From Luteimicrobium xylanilyticum (GTDB lineage Bacteria; Actinomycetota; Actinomycetes; Actinomycetales; Cellulomonadaceae): a DNA stretch of 64,000 nucleotides. A program made the position numbers and the translations under genes. Below, piece by piece: positions 54,401 to 62,366 of the stretch (within the stretch, counting starts at the first letter, position 1; each line of letters begins with the position of its first letter). The DNA lies in NCBI RefSeq assembly GCF_009429125.1, contig NZ_CP045529.1, positions 1,054,001 to 1,118,000 of the forward strand, given 5' to 3'. Below the pieces are notes generated by a model. The model was not told where the DNA came from and did no database searches. It was given only the letters and a program-made list of their open reading frames with translations.

Positions 54401-56397
54401 TCCGCGCCCGCGTCACCCGGACCGGCGCCACGACGGCCACCGTCACCTTCACCGGCCGGCTGCGCGACGACGCGACCTCGCACTTCACCGTCCGGCTGTC
54501 CGACGCGGCGCTCGTGGGCGCCGACGCGGCCCAGGTGACCGGCGCGGGAACGACGGCGCTCGACCCGTTCACGCTCACCGTGCCGACCACGACGCGCGCG
54601 GACCTACAGAAGCTGTACGACGACGCGCGGCTCGTCACGCAGGACCACTACTCCGCGGCGTCGTTCGCGACGCTCGAGGCCGCCGTCGCCCGCGCGAAGG
54701 ACGCGCTCGCCGACGCGGACGCGTCGGAGTACGAGCTCTCCGGTGCGCTCGCCGTCCTCCAGGCGGCGGCCGACGGGCTGGCGATCACGGGCGACGGGTA
54801 CCGGGTGCTCCAGGCCGAGGCATACGACCAGTGGTCGGGCGGGACGCTCAAGACCGAGAACGGAGGCAGCCGCACCGACGTCGGCGGCGTCTCGCCGGGG
54901 TCGTGGCTGGCGTTCCGCGGGCTCGACCTCTCTGCTTCCACGCCCGACTCCGTGGTGATCGACTACTCGCACAACCCGGGCACGGCGTCGGCGACCTCCG
55001 CCGTCGAGCTGCACACGGGCTCGGCGACCGGCCCGCTCGTGACCACCATCAAGCTCCCCACGACGAACGGGTGGTCGAACTACACGGCCCTCACGCACAC
55101 CTTCACCGCGGACGAGGCCGCGAAGCTCGCCGGCACGCCGGACGTCTACTTCGTGTTCACCGGCACCCTGGCGTCCGGCCAGAGCTGGGTCGCGAACGTC
55201 GACTGGTTCCAGTTCAAGGCGAAGACCGACCCGGTCGAGACCGCGAAGACCGTCCAGTTCGAGTCGATCCGCAGCGGGTACGGGATGCTGAACGCCGCCG
55301 ACTCGGGGCTCGTGGCCGGCACCGACTACTCCGGTGCGGACCTCAAGACCGAGGCCGGCTCGGTGGGCGGGCAGCTCGCCGGCACCAAGGACGGCGCGTG
55401 GGTCCGGTACCAGGGAGTCGACCTGGGCACGCACCACGCGACCACGCTGAGCGTGCGGTACGACGCCCCGACCACCAAGGTCGTGGGCGGCAGCCTCGCG
55501 TTCTACGTCGACTCGGCGCCGTCGTCGGGGAGCGACCCGTTCGTCACGGTGCCGCTCGCGAGCACGGGCTCGGGCTGGGGCACCTACGGCACCGCGACGG
55601 TGAACCTGCCGTCCCGGCTCACCGGCAGCCACACGATCTACGTCGCGCTCCACAGCACGCCGACGTCGAGCCAGCCCTACGTGGGCAACCTCGACTGGTT
55701 CGCGCTCGGCTACGGCGTCGACAAGACGGCGCTCGAGGCGACGATCACGAAGTACGCCGACCTCACGTCCGACGCCGACCTCTACCTCGCGACCGACTTC
55801 GGGGTGTTCACCCGGGCGCTCGCGGCCGCGAAGGCCGTCGACGCGGACGACGACGCCACCGCCGACCAGGTCGCGGACGCCCTGCGCGTGCTGACCGTCT
55901 CGGCCGACCAGCTCGAGTGGAAGGTCGTCAAGCAGGTCGCCGAGCTCCTGACCCGGGCCAAGTCCGTCGAGCAGGACGACGTCACCGCGGCCTCCTGGGC
56001 GCGGCTCCAGAAGGCCGTCGCGGCCGCCGAGGCGCTCGACCCGGCGACGAGCAGCCACCGCTCCTACGAGACCGCCCTGGCGAGCCTCCGGACCGCGTAC
56101 GACCGCCTGAAGCCCGCGCCGGTCGTCGCGAAGGACCCCGTGTGGATCTCGGGCGACGTCGTCGTGGGCGGGACGCTGACGATCCACCCGGGGACGTACG
56201 ACGTGGCGGACCCGTCGTACGCGTACACCTGGTACGCCGACGGGCGACGGATCGCGGGCGCCGACCAGGGCACGCTCGTGCTGACGAAGGCGCAGGCCGG
56301 GAAGCGGATCACGGCGGCGGTCGTCGTGAGCGCGCCGGGCCGTGCGGACCTGCGGGTCGTCACGGGTCGGACCGTCCCGGTCGAGCGGCGGCGCTGA
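51448..56397 (+). CDS. Secreted, divergent GH92 protein with FIVAR and CBM6-type modules (GH92-2)
   Basis: Exported protein of 1649 residues. The signal peptide ends GPAVAA near residue 45. The GH92 fold starts YVNPFIGTQGDHGQDGPGA and contains YTHYDSWSLWDDF. The canonical general-acid block S-x-T-L-E-Y is replaced by RAGGLLGY (Gly494), and the base block GNDD by MDNDAGTMSGY (695-705), so one catalytic Asp is Asn. Then come a FIVAR helical repeat (from 1051), two CBM6-type modules (about 1118 and 1269; LQAEAYDQWSGG and VQFESIRSGYG), two more FIVAR repeats (1424, 1493) and one Ig-like domain (1562-1645) nearly identical to that of GH92-1. ATG at 51448 is preferred over GTG at 51424 because of the promoter. 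It is either inactive or acts on mannosyl phosphodiesters (see findings). Confidence 0.88.
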   Translation: MTALSHEGSAPTPPRTHRGPRVRRAALPAALALVASAVVVPLAGPAVAAPAKGPTDYTQYVNPFIGTQGDHGQDGPGAIAPYGLATVTPTTTNGNHVGYEYTSDTLLGFTNVALDGVGGGGGAGDFLVVPTYQTYTSRPTTGRYEKSIRTSDGAKDESATAGYYRVGLDEGGKDIDAQVTAATRTGVQDYTFDSAGHASLVVDLQHTGNGRRATDLEVGKTSDGRATLSGSFTGYFYNSAYKLYYYAESTVPTSSVQTWGSGGLGTKTAQDGTDIGAVLNFDATAGEHVGLRVTLSPVSAAQAKRDAAVEVGGKTFDQVRSATKAEWNDRLGKVDVDASATNDPTGDLRTEFYTHLYRLADTPMNATSTDGTYRGADGVIYHADGYTHYDSWSLWDDFHKYAAVASVYPDVYRDAVQSLVDLYAEVGTSGKSVGSYLQSVPTVRWERAPVVVADAISKGVELQGLAQAYPALVAQVGDPASLTNLDSRAGGLLGYSYDADGLAVIAAALGKSSDAAHYRDEAARWAKDYDADALTTDANAKAATGPASGVDQVGLLMPRSSNSDTAPFTYTDPEKWQAAGLYQGTIWQYSWYDAQDLGGMVDMMGGKAQAAKAVNYFFGTYTDDCSRNLHLYANEISVHAPFLFNYVGEPAQTQDLTYRTLTEPVCTSYTADGSSTTASKKWVYQNAPDGMLQTMDNDAGTMSGYFVSTALGLYPVKAGGDTFQITSPIFDRTTIHYPGGKDLVIEAPGVSATNHYIQSATLDGKPLNRTWLTAAEMNAGGVLHFTMGSKPSSWAADGVAEDSAADHVSSALYHPGDAVSTSSQVFDESAKNDGSIDDHVTVSVSGTTFTGADGADLTSKVTATGVPKGLKVKATKTGASTLDLTLTGRAAKHLVDDSTDDLAVTLGAGAFSGSAPSATDRALTLKVRFDGYTLTPSTTTLAARAHGVVHGTVDLTLAGGVTFAGRNHATLGRGAVTFPGLDRGVRARVTRTGATTATVTFTGRLRDDATSHFTVRLSDAALVGADAAQVTGAGTTALDPFTLTVPTTTRADLQKLYDDARLVTQDHYSAASFATLEAAVARAKDALADADASEYELSGALAVLQAAADGLAITGDGYRVLQAEAYDQWSGGTLKTENGGSRTDVGGVSPGSWLAFRGLDLSASTPDSVVIDYSHNPGTASATSAVELHTGSATGPLVTTIKLPTTNGWSNYTALTHTFTADEAAKLAGTPDVYFVFTGTLASGQSWVANVDWFQFKAKTDPVETAKTVQFESIRSGYGMLNAADSGLVAGTDYSGADLKTEAGSVGGQLAGTKDGAWVRYQGVDLGTHHATTLSVRYDAPTTKVVGGSLAFYVDSAPSSGSDPFVTVPLASTGSGWGTYGTATVNLPSRLTGSHTIYVALHSTPTSSQPYVGNLDWFALGYGVDKTALEATITKYADLTSDADLYLATDFGVFTRALAAAKAVDADDDATADQVADALRVLTVSADQLEWKVVKQVAELLTRAKSVEQDDVTAASWARLQKAVAAAEALDPATSSHRSYETALASLRTAYDRLKPAPVVAKDPVWISGDVVVGGTLTIHPGTYDVADPSYAYTWYADGRRIAGADQGTLVLTKAQAGKRITAAVVVSAPGRADLRVVTGRTVPVERRR
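51449..51462 (+). promoter_or_regulatory. YGACARCGYTGTCN operator at the GH92-2 start codon
   Basis: TGACAGCGTTGTCG begins inside the ATG. With a leaderless transcript this is the +1 region, an ideal repressor position that also encodes residues 1-5. Confidence 0.6.
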
Positions 56398-56409
56398 CCC
56401 TCCGAGACA

Positions 56410-56461
56410 CCGAGAAACGGCCGAGATACCGCGTCTGCAGCGGTATCTCGGCCGTTTCGGC
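56410..56461. repeat. Palindromic CCGAG-type hairpin with GTCTGCA loop after GH92-2
   Basis: Left arm is two 12-nt units (CCGAGAAACGGC, CCGAGATACCGC); the right arm mirrors them; the loop is GTCTGCA. It sits between GH92-2 and the convergent phosphatase gene, and a smaller GTCCT/AGGAC hairpin follows at about 56469. It can terminate both transcripts. Confidence 0.65.
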
Positions 56462-56559
56462 TGCCGCACGTCCTACGGCCCGCAGGACGACGCGACTCAC
56501 GCGAGCGACGGCCTGGTCGGGCTCGCGCGCGTGGGTCACCTACGACAAGGCGCCTGCGG

Positions 56560-59500
56560 TCAGCTCCTGACGTACCGGTCCGTGGCCAGCGTCGTCGGCC
56601 GCAACGACGCGCTGCCCCCGTAGACGACCTCGAGCCAGCCGGTCCGGCGCAGGACGTCGGTGCGGACCGTCGCGGAGCTCACCCCGTCGCGGGTGCGCAC
56701 CGGGGCGCTTCCGACCGTCCGTCCGTCGACCGTCAGCGTCACCCTGCCGGTGGGGTGGACCGGGCCCGGCCCGGCCAGCCGGACCGTCACGGTCGCGCGT
56801 TCGCCCTTCCGAAGGTGTCCGGCGGTCACGGCGACCCGTGTGATCCGGACCGAGCCCTTCGTCACCCGGAGCGTCGCCTTCGTCGTGGCCTCGGTCGTCA
56901 CGCCGGGGTCGGCGGGCATGAACCGGACCGAGAGGTGATGGCTCCCGACCGCCAAGGTCCGGGGCAGGGCGACCGTCGCGACGCCACGCGCGCCCAGCCG
57001 GGCCGTGCCGAGCGTGGTGCGGCCCTCGCGGACCGTCACCGTGCCGCGCGGCACGACCCCGTGGGTTGCGCTCGCCGTGACCAGGACCGACGCCTTCTCG
57101 CCGTAGCCGGTGCGCTGCGCCGTCGCGTGCAGCCTGGTCCGTGCGGGCGCGGTGACCGGCAGCCCGTCGGCGCCGACGCGGGTCCCGTCGACGGTGAGCG
57201 TGCCGTCGTGGTTCACGATGACCTTCGCCGCCATCGCGGCGGCGAGGTCGAGCCGCTGGTAGCTGCCCGCGCCGGACTCGTCGTCGAGCACGTAGCCCGA
57301 GGGGAGCTCGGTGGCGGCCAGGACCGTCCGGCGCTGGGCCGCGGTGAGGTCGGGGAACGCGCTCAGGAGCAGGTTCTCCGCGCCCTGCGGGACCGACGGG
57401 GCCTTGTCCGTCGCGGCGACCTGCGGGAACCCGTACGTGAGGCGCTCGTGGTAGACGCTCAGGGCGTCGGAGGTCGGGAGGTACTGCTGCTGCCCGGCGA
57501 TGCACGCCGTGAGCGTGCTGCCGGCCCCGACCTCCCGGCACTTCTGCGCGAGGACCGACTGCAGCTCGGTCCTCGCCGCGGTGAGCAGGGTGCGGTAGCC
57601 CGCGTCCGACCAGCGCCTCGTCGTCGTGTCCTCCCCGACGATCCGGCCTCCCATGATGTCGGTCGGGTAGTGGAAGGCGAGCACGATGCGGTTGTTCCCG
57701 TACTCGGACGCGCGCGCCAGGATCTGCGGCGCGAGCTGGGGGAGGAGGGTCGCGAGCGTGATCCCCTGCGAGTAGCCGTGCGAGGTGTGGCCGCTCGGGA
57801 AGGACCCGTCGCCCGCGAGACCGGCGTAGCCGCCCGCGCTGTCCCACTGCTTGATCAGGCCACCGTCGGAGGTGAAGCCCATCCGCACGAACGGCCGCTT
57901 GTACTGGTAGCTGTTCTTCGCGGTCTGGTAGCTGTCACCCGACGACGACGTCGCCTTCTCGACGCGGTAGGAGAGCAGGGCCTTGGTCTTCGGCAGCTCG
58001 TCGTCGGCGAGCGCCTGGGTGTACAAGGGGCCGAGGACGCTGCCGAGGCCGTCCGCCATCGTCTGGTACGGGCTGTGCGCGCCGTCGTCGAGCGCCTTGA
58101 CGACCTGCGGGTCGCTCTTGCTCGTGTAGGCGTTGTTGATCTCGACCACCTTCGTGTCGTCGAGCGCCTGGAGGTCGTCCACGGTGGTGCCCGTCGGGTA
58201 GACGGTGTTGGGACCCATGATGCTGGGGGTCTGCTCGGCGTCCGTGAAGGACCGCAGGAGCCACGTGTAGTAGTCCGCGCCGTCCGGGGCCGCGGGGAGC
58301 GTGTCCGAGGCGTAGGTCGGGGCGAGCTGGTCGGCGGTGAACCCCGTGGCCGCGGTGGACGGCGCCAGGTCGAGCCCGAAGTAGGCGTCCGAGCTCGTGC
58401 TGTTGCACTGGTGGACCTCGACCGCGAGCGTGTTCGTGCCCGCGACGAGGTCGGCGGCGGGGACGGTGAACGTGCTGGTGACGGGGTCGCCCCCGCCCGC
58501 GGTGCCGTCGGGCGTCTCGTACTGGAGGTTGCTCGTGATCTTGTCGTCGTTCCAGCCCGCGATCCGCTCGCCGTTGAGGTAGACGGTCGCGGTGTCGTCG
58601 TAGGTCAGGGTGCCGACGAGGTCCGGCAGCGAGCGGAGCGTGTCCGCGTCGAGGGTGAACGTGGTCCGGAAGAAGTACGCGGGGACGTCCGGTGCCGTGG
58701 AGCCGTCGGTGTACAGGCGCAGCTTGGTCGTCACGGGGAAGCCGGAGTCGAGGTCGGTCCCCGTGCCCTTGACGCCGAAGGGGCCGCTCGCGTCCTTCCA
58801 GCCGTCGCCCAGGGTGGCGTCCGTCCGGGTCCAGGCCGTCCGGTCCGTGGCGCTCCCCGCGGGATCGACGTTCCCGGCGTCCAGGTAGGTCCAGGTGGTC
58901 GACCCGTCGACGAGCGGCCGGCCGAGCCGCACCTGGTCGATCCAGCCCTCGACCGGTCCGGCGTGGGCGTCGTCGTCCGCGTAGCTCAGGAGCAGCTCGG
59001 TCACGTGCTTGCCCGCGAGCTGCGCGAGGCTGACGGTGACCTCGTCCCACCGTCCCGGAGCGGGCGTCGTCGTCGCCGGTGCGGTGAACCGGTGGGGCGA
59101 GCCGCCGTCGGCATCGGTGTAGACGACGTCGACCGTGGTGTGCGCGGACGCGGCGTCGGTCGGCCGGACGAGGTAGGTCAGGTCCGTCGTGGAGCCCACG
59201 GGGACGTCGAGGCCGGACTGGAGCACGACGGTCGACGAGGCGTGTCCGTCGGCGAGCACGTCGGCCGACCAGCGGACCGCCCGTGAACCGTCCCCGCCGG
59301 GAACCGAGCCGGCGTCCTCGACGGACACGCCGAGCGGCGCGGTGCCGGACGCGTCCTGGCTGCGCAGCGTCCAGTCGGCGATCTGGGTGTTCGCGTTCTT
59401 CGCGGACCCGCCGGCGTTCGCGGTCACGCGCAGCTGGTAGTAGCGGTACGACGCGGGCTGCGCCACGTCGTAGAAGCGGGTCAGGCCGTTCGATGCGAAC

Positions 59501-60108
59501 GTCTGGTTCGTCCGTGCGTCGACGGTGTGCCACGCGGACGAGCCCGGGTCCGCCGCGACGTCCGCGTCGTCGGTGCCGAGGACCGTCCAGGACTTCGGGT
59601 CGCGCTCGGGGAACTTGGCGCTGTCCGCGCCGGCGGTGATCGCGTAGCTCGTGACCCGGGTCGCCGTCGTGAGCGTGTAGACGGCGGACACGGGCGAGGC
59701 GTCGGACGGCGCGCCGCTGTCCCGGGCGTACCACTTGGTCGACGGGTCGCGGTCGGCGAGGCTCTGCACGTGCTCGGACGAGCTGTCGGCGTTCGCGTGC
59801 GTGGAGGCGACCGTGGTGATCGCCGACGCCGGGACGAGCCGGTCGCCGCGGACGTCGGTGCTGGTGCCGCTCCCCGGGAACCCGGCGGGCTGGGGCGTCC
59901 CCGCCTCGTAGGAGGCCGACCAGTAGCCACCGGCCGTCGCGGTCTCGGACGCGGCCGACGGCGCCGACACGGCGGGCGTAGCCGCTTGCGCCGGCGTACC
60001 GACGAGGGCGGCGGCCAACCCGAGGCCGAGCGCGGTGGTCACGGCGCCCGTCCGCCGGAGCCTGCGGCCTGCGAGGGGGTATCGGGTGGTTGGTGACCGG
60101 TGCTTCAT
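56560..60108 (-). CDS. Secreted modular PAP2 / class A acid phosphatase with discoidin-like and Ig-like domains
   Basis: Exported enzyme of 1182 residues. The signal peptide ends GTPAQAA. Residues about 90-230 form an F5/8-type C (discoidin) carbohydrate-binding domain (SLADRDPSTKWYARD, YRYYQLRVTANAGG); a second galactose-binding-like segment follows (PAYFFRTTFTLDAD, YLNGERIAGW). The phosphatase core has all three PAP2 motifs: K-x6-RP in KNSYQYKRPF, PSGHTSHGY near 770, and R-x5-H-x3-D in RIVLAFHYPTDIMGG near 803. The last 230 residues are Ig-like (GTVTVREGRTTLGTA). ATG at 60108 has ACGGAG 9 nt upstream; one at 60117 is possible. The GH92-type operator lies 110 bp upstream. Removal of phosphate from phosphomannan is a plausible role, not shown. 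Confidence 0.87.
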   Translation of the reverse strand: MKHRSPTTRYPLAGRRLRRTGAVTTALGLGLAAALVGTPAQAATPAVSAPSAASETATAGGYWSASYEAGTPQPAGFPGSGTSTDVRGDRLVPASAITTVASTHANADSSSEHVQSLADRDPSTKWYARDSGAPSDASPVSAVYTLTTATRVTSYAITAGADSAKFPERDPKSWTVLGTDDADVAADPGSSAWHTVDARTNQTFASNGLTRFYDVAQPASYRYYQLRVTANAGGSAKNANTQIADWTLRSQDASGTAPLGVSVEDAGSVPGGDGSRAVRWSADVLADGHASSTVVLQSGLDVPVGSTTDLTYLVRPTDAASAHTTVDVVYTDADGGSPHRFTAPATTTPAPGRWDEVTVSLAQLAGKHVTELLLSYADDDAHAGPVEGWIDQVRLGRPLVDGSTTWTYLDAGNVDPAGSATDRTAWTRTDATLGDGWKDASGPFGVKGTGTDLDSGFPVTTKLRLYTDGSTAPDVPAYFFRTTFTLDADTLRSLPDLVGTLTYDDTATVYLNGERIAGWNDDKITSNLQYETPDGTAGGGDPVTSTFTVPAADLVAGTNTLAVEVHQCNSTSSDAYFGLDLAPSTAATGFTADQLAPTYASDTLPAAPDGADYYTWLLRSFTDAEQTPSIMGPNTVYPTGTTVDDLQALDDTKVVEINNAYTSKSDPQVVKALDDGAHSPYQTMADGLGSVLGPLYTQALADDELPKTKALLSYRVEKATSSSGDSYQTAKNSYQYKRPFVRMGFTSDGGLIKQWDSAGGYAGLAGDGSFPSGHTSHGYSQGITLATLLPQLAPQILARASEYGNNRIVLAFHYPTDIMGGRIVGEDTTTRRWSDAGYRTLLTAARTELQSVLAQKCREVGAGSTLTACIAGQQQYLPTSDALSVYHERLTYGFPQVAATDKAPSVPQGAENLLLSAFPDLTAAQRRTVLAATELPSGYVLDDESGAGSYQRLDLAAAMAAKVIVNHDGTLTVDGTRVGADGLPVTAPARTRLHATAQRTGYGEKASVLVTASATHGVVPRGTVTVREGRTTLGTARLGARGVATVALPRTLAVGSHHLSVRFMPADPGVTTEATTKATLRVTKGSVRITRVAVTAGHLRKGERATVTVRLAGPGPVHPTGRVTLTVDGRTVGSAPVRTRDGVSSATVRTDVLRRTGWLEVVYGGSASLRPTTLATDRYVRS

Positions 60109-60218
60109 CAGGGGCATCTCCGTCTCGACGTCGGGCGGGGTCACGCTAGGTGGCTCAGGTGCAGCGTGCCTGAAGCGGGGGTGAACGATCGTCGACGCGG
60201 GGCGACGATGAGCCGCGA

Positions 60219-60232
60219 TGACAACGCTGTCT
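60219..60232 (-). promoter_or_regulatory. YGACARCGYTGTCN operator upstream of the PAP2 gene
   Basis: TGACAACGCTGTCT, 111 bp before the start. On the minus strand it reads as TTGAGACAGCGTTGTCA, the -10-like CAGCGTT again inside the palindrome. The 250-bp gap otherwise holds only GC-rich sequence. Confidence 0.55.
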
Positions 60233-60360
60233 CAATGGTGGATCGTCTTCTCTCCCGCGTCAATGCCCGGAGGCCGGAGGCTGGAGGGTCGGTTGGATGA
60301 GGGGTCCGCCGCTGAGGGCCGCGCCGGCGACGGCGCGCCGGAGGACGACGGTCGCGCCGG

Positions 60361-61179
60361 CTACGCGGTGCGGGCAGCGTCGACCCAGTGCTCGAGCAGG
60401 GCGACCGTGTCCGCCCAGCCCGTGACGGGCAAGCAGGTGACACCGGTCGACAGGACCGGCCAGTCGTTTCCGCCACGGTCGAGCCGGTCGCCGACGAAGA
60501 CGACGTCCTGCGGGCGGAGGCCTGTGAACGCCAGGAGCCGCCTGATGCCGTACGCCTTGTCGATGCCTCGCCGTGTCACGTCCACCGACGTGGACCCGCC
60601 GGACCGGACCTCCAGGTCGGGTAGCAGAGGGGCGACCGCAGCACGCAGCGCCTCCTTCTTGGCGCCGTCGCGGTCCCAGACGCTCTTGGCCTCGACCGGC
60701 GCGTGCTGGCCCAGGGCGGAGAAGGTGACCTGGCTGCCGCGGTCCTCCACGACCGGCCCCCACGGGTCGAGCGGCCACAGACCGAGCTTTCGTGCCTCGC
60801 GCTCCAGAACCTCCAGCACCGTCCGGCGCTGCTCGGGGTCGAGGCCCTCGGCGTAGACCTGCTCCCACCGGCGCTCCCGGTACCGGTAGTACTGGGTGCC
60901 GCAGGTGGGCAGCAGGTGCACCCGCTCGAGCTCGGCGTCGTCCGCGTCCACGAGCTGGTCGACGACCTGCGTCCGGAACTGGGTGAACGCCCCCCCGGAG
61001 ATCACGGCGACGTCCGCCGACCGCAGGACCTGGCACAGGAGCCCCGCCGTCACTGCGGGCAGGGGTGCCTTCGACGGCGCGAGGGTGTCGTCGAGGTCGA
61101 ACGCCACGAGGCGGGGGAGTGCTCCGGCGACGGCGGGCGAGGGCGGCGTGGCCCGCGAGGTCGTGGCGTGGTCAGCCAT
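60361..61179 (-). CDS. HAD-IIB hydrolase, phosphomannomutase-like
   Basis: Cytoplasmic protein of 272 residues. HAD motif I is VAFDLDDTLAPSK (nucleophile Asp and acid Asp), motif II VISGG, and motif IV VFVGDRLDRGGNDWPV. The cap-region motif GGSTSVDVTRRGIDKAYGI parallels the G-x-x-S-F-D-V-x-x-x-G-W-D-K block of eukaryote-type phosphomannomutases, which belong to HAD-IIB. It could therefore interconvert Man-6-P and Man-1-P, or act as a sugar-phosphate phosphatase. Its ATG overlaps the end of the GH130 gene by 8 nt, which ties it to mannoside metabolism. Confidence 0.82.
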   Translation of the reverse strand: MADHATTSRATPPSPAVAGALPRLVAFDLDDTLAPSKAPLPAVTAGLLCQVLRSADVAVISGGAFTQFRTQVVDQLVDADDAELERVHLLPTCGTQYYRYRERRWEQVYAEGLDPEQRRTVLEVLEREARKLGLWPLDPWGPVVEDRGSQVTFSALGQHAPVEAKSVWDRDGAKKEALRAAVAPLLPDLEVRSGGSTSVDVTRRGIDKAYGIRRLLAFTGLRPQDVVFVGDRLDRGGNDWPVLSTGVTCLPVTGWADTVALLEHWVDAARTA

Positions 61180-62272
61180 CGGTCCGGTCCAGCCGGGCGA
61201 CACCGATCTTCGTGTCGGCCATGCCGTAGAACACGTAGCGCTCCCCGTCGATCACCTCGATCGCCGTCGGGAACACGACGTTCCCGACCGTCCCGGCGCG
61301 CTCGTCCTCGGTCGCGGGCTCGAGCACCGGGTCGGTCGAGCGCGCGAGCACGCGTGAGGGGTCGGCCGCGTCGAGGATCATGAAGCCGACGCAGTAGCGG
61401 ACGTCCTGCTGCGGGCTGAAGCCGCCGTCCACGATCTCGCCTGACACGCCGTGGTAGAGGAGCAGCCAGCCCTCGTCGACACGGACCGGCGCAGGGCCGG
61501 CGCCGATCTTGGCCTCTTCCCAGCCGTCGCGGGCGCCCGCGAGGAACGTGTGCCGGCCGGGCCGCGTGAGGGCGCGGACGTCGCGCGCGGCCTCGTCCGC
61601 GTCCACGTACGAGATCCAGATCGCGGCGCGGGCATCGGTCGTGCCCGCCGGAAGCGGTGGCTGCTCGCCCGGCCGGGCGAAGCTGAGGTCCCACATGGGA
61701 CGGTGCAGGACGGCGAAGCTGGGGCGGCCGTCCGGGGCGGGCACCACCTCCGGCAGGATCACGACGTCCTTGTTGGGGAACAGGTTGAGGTCGGTGTCCA
61801 GGGCGTCGTCGTAGGCGAACTGCACCGGTCCGAGCCGCGTCCAGGCCGCGCCGTCGGTGGACACCGCGAGGGCGGGCCGGGGGCCGAGCGGCCCGAAGGC
61901 GACGTAGCTCATGACGTGGACCCCGAGGTCCGGCAGCCAGGTGATCCGAGGGTCCTCGACCCCGCCGTGGCCCGTTCCGTGCTCCCAGCCCCGGTCCGCG
62001 TCGAGGACCTCGCCAAGACGCTCGACCCCGACCGGCACGCCGTCCTCGACGACCACGCGGGCCCGACCGATGCGGGACACGTTCCCTGCCGCGACGAGGC
62101 GGGGGAAGAGGTACAGCTCGCCGTCGGGCGCCCGCACGGTGGCCGGGTTGAGGACGCCTTCCGCCTCCTCGGGGCGGGTGGGGTCGACATCCATCACGAC
62201 TCCCAGGCGGGTGAGCGTGTACGGGATCCGGGTGCTGGCGAGGGCGGACGAGGTCGTGGTGGCCGAGGTCAT
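61172..62272 (-). CDS. GH130 family beta-mannoside phosphorylase or beta-1,2-mannosidase
   Basis: Cytoplasmic five-bladed beta-propeller enzyme of 366 residues without signal peptide. Family GH130 is indicated by GVLNPATVRAPDGELYLFPRL, HGGVEDPRITWL (catalytic Asp region), LFPNKDVVILPE and LLLYHGVSG with VGNVVFPTAIE. Members either phosphorolyse beta-1,4-mannosides to Man-1-P or hydrolyse beta-1,2-mannosides; the phosphate-binding Arg/Lys/His set cannot be judged with certainty here. GGAG 9 nt before the ATG. It lies between the permease genes and the HAD gene. Beta-1,2-mannose occurs in some yeast mannans, which fits the locus. Confidence 0.87.
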   Translation of the reverse strand: MTSATTTSSALASTRIPYTLTRLGVVMDVDPTRPEEAEGVLNPATVRAPDGELYLFPRLVAAGNVSRIGRARVVVEDGVPVGVERLGEVLDADRGWEHGTGHGGVEDPRITWLPDLGVHVMSYVAFGPLGPRPALAVSTDGAAWTRLGPVQFAYDDALDTDLNLFPNKDVVILPEVVPAPDGRPSFAVLHRPMWDLSFARPGEQPPLPAGTTDARAAIWISYVDADEAARDVRALTRPGRHTFLAGARDGWEEAKIGAGPAPVRVDEGWLLLYHGVSGEIVDGGFSPQQDVRYCVGFMILDAADPSRVLARSTDPVLEPATEDERAGTVGNVVFPTAIEVIDGERYVFYGMADTKIGVARLDRTDG

Positions 62273-62366
62273 CGGGAGGGTCTCCAGGGCGAGGTGGTGG
62301 TTCGTGGCGTGTGACTGACGGTGAAGGGGGCTGAGGCCTGCGGGTGGCGGGGGACCAGGGATCCGC

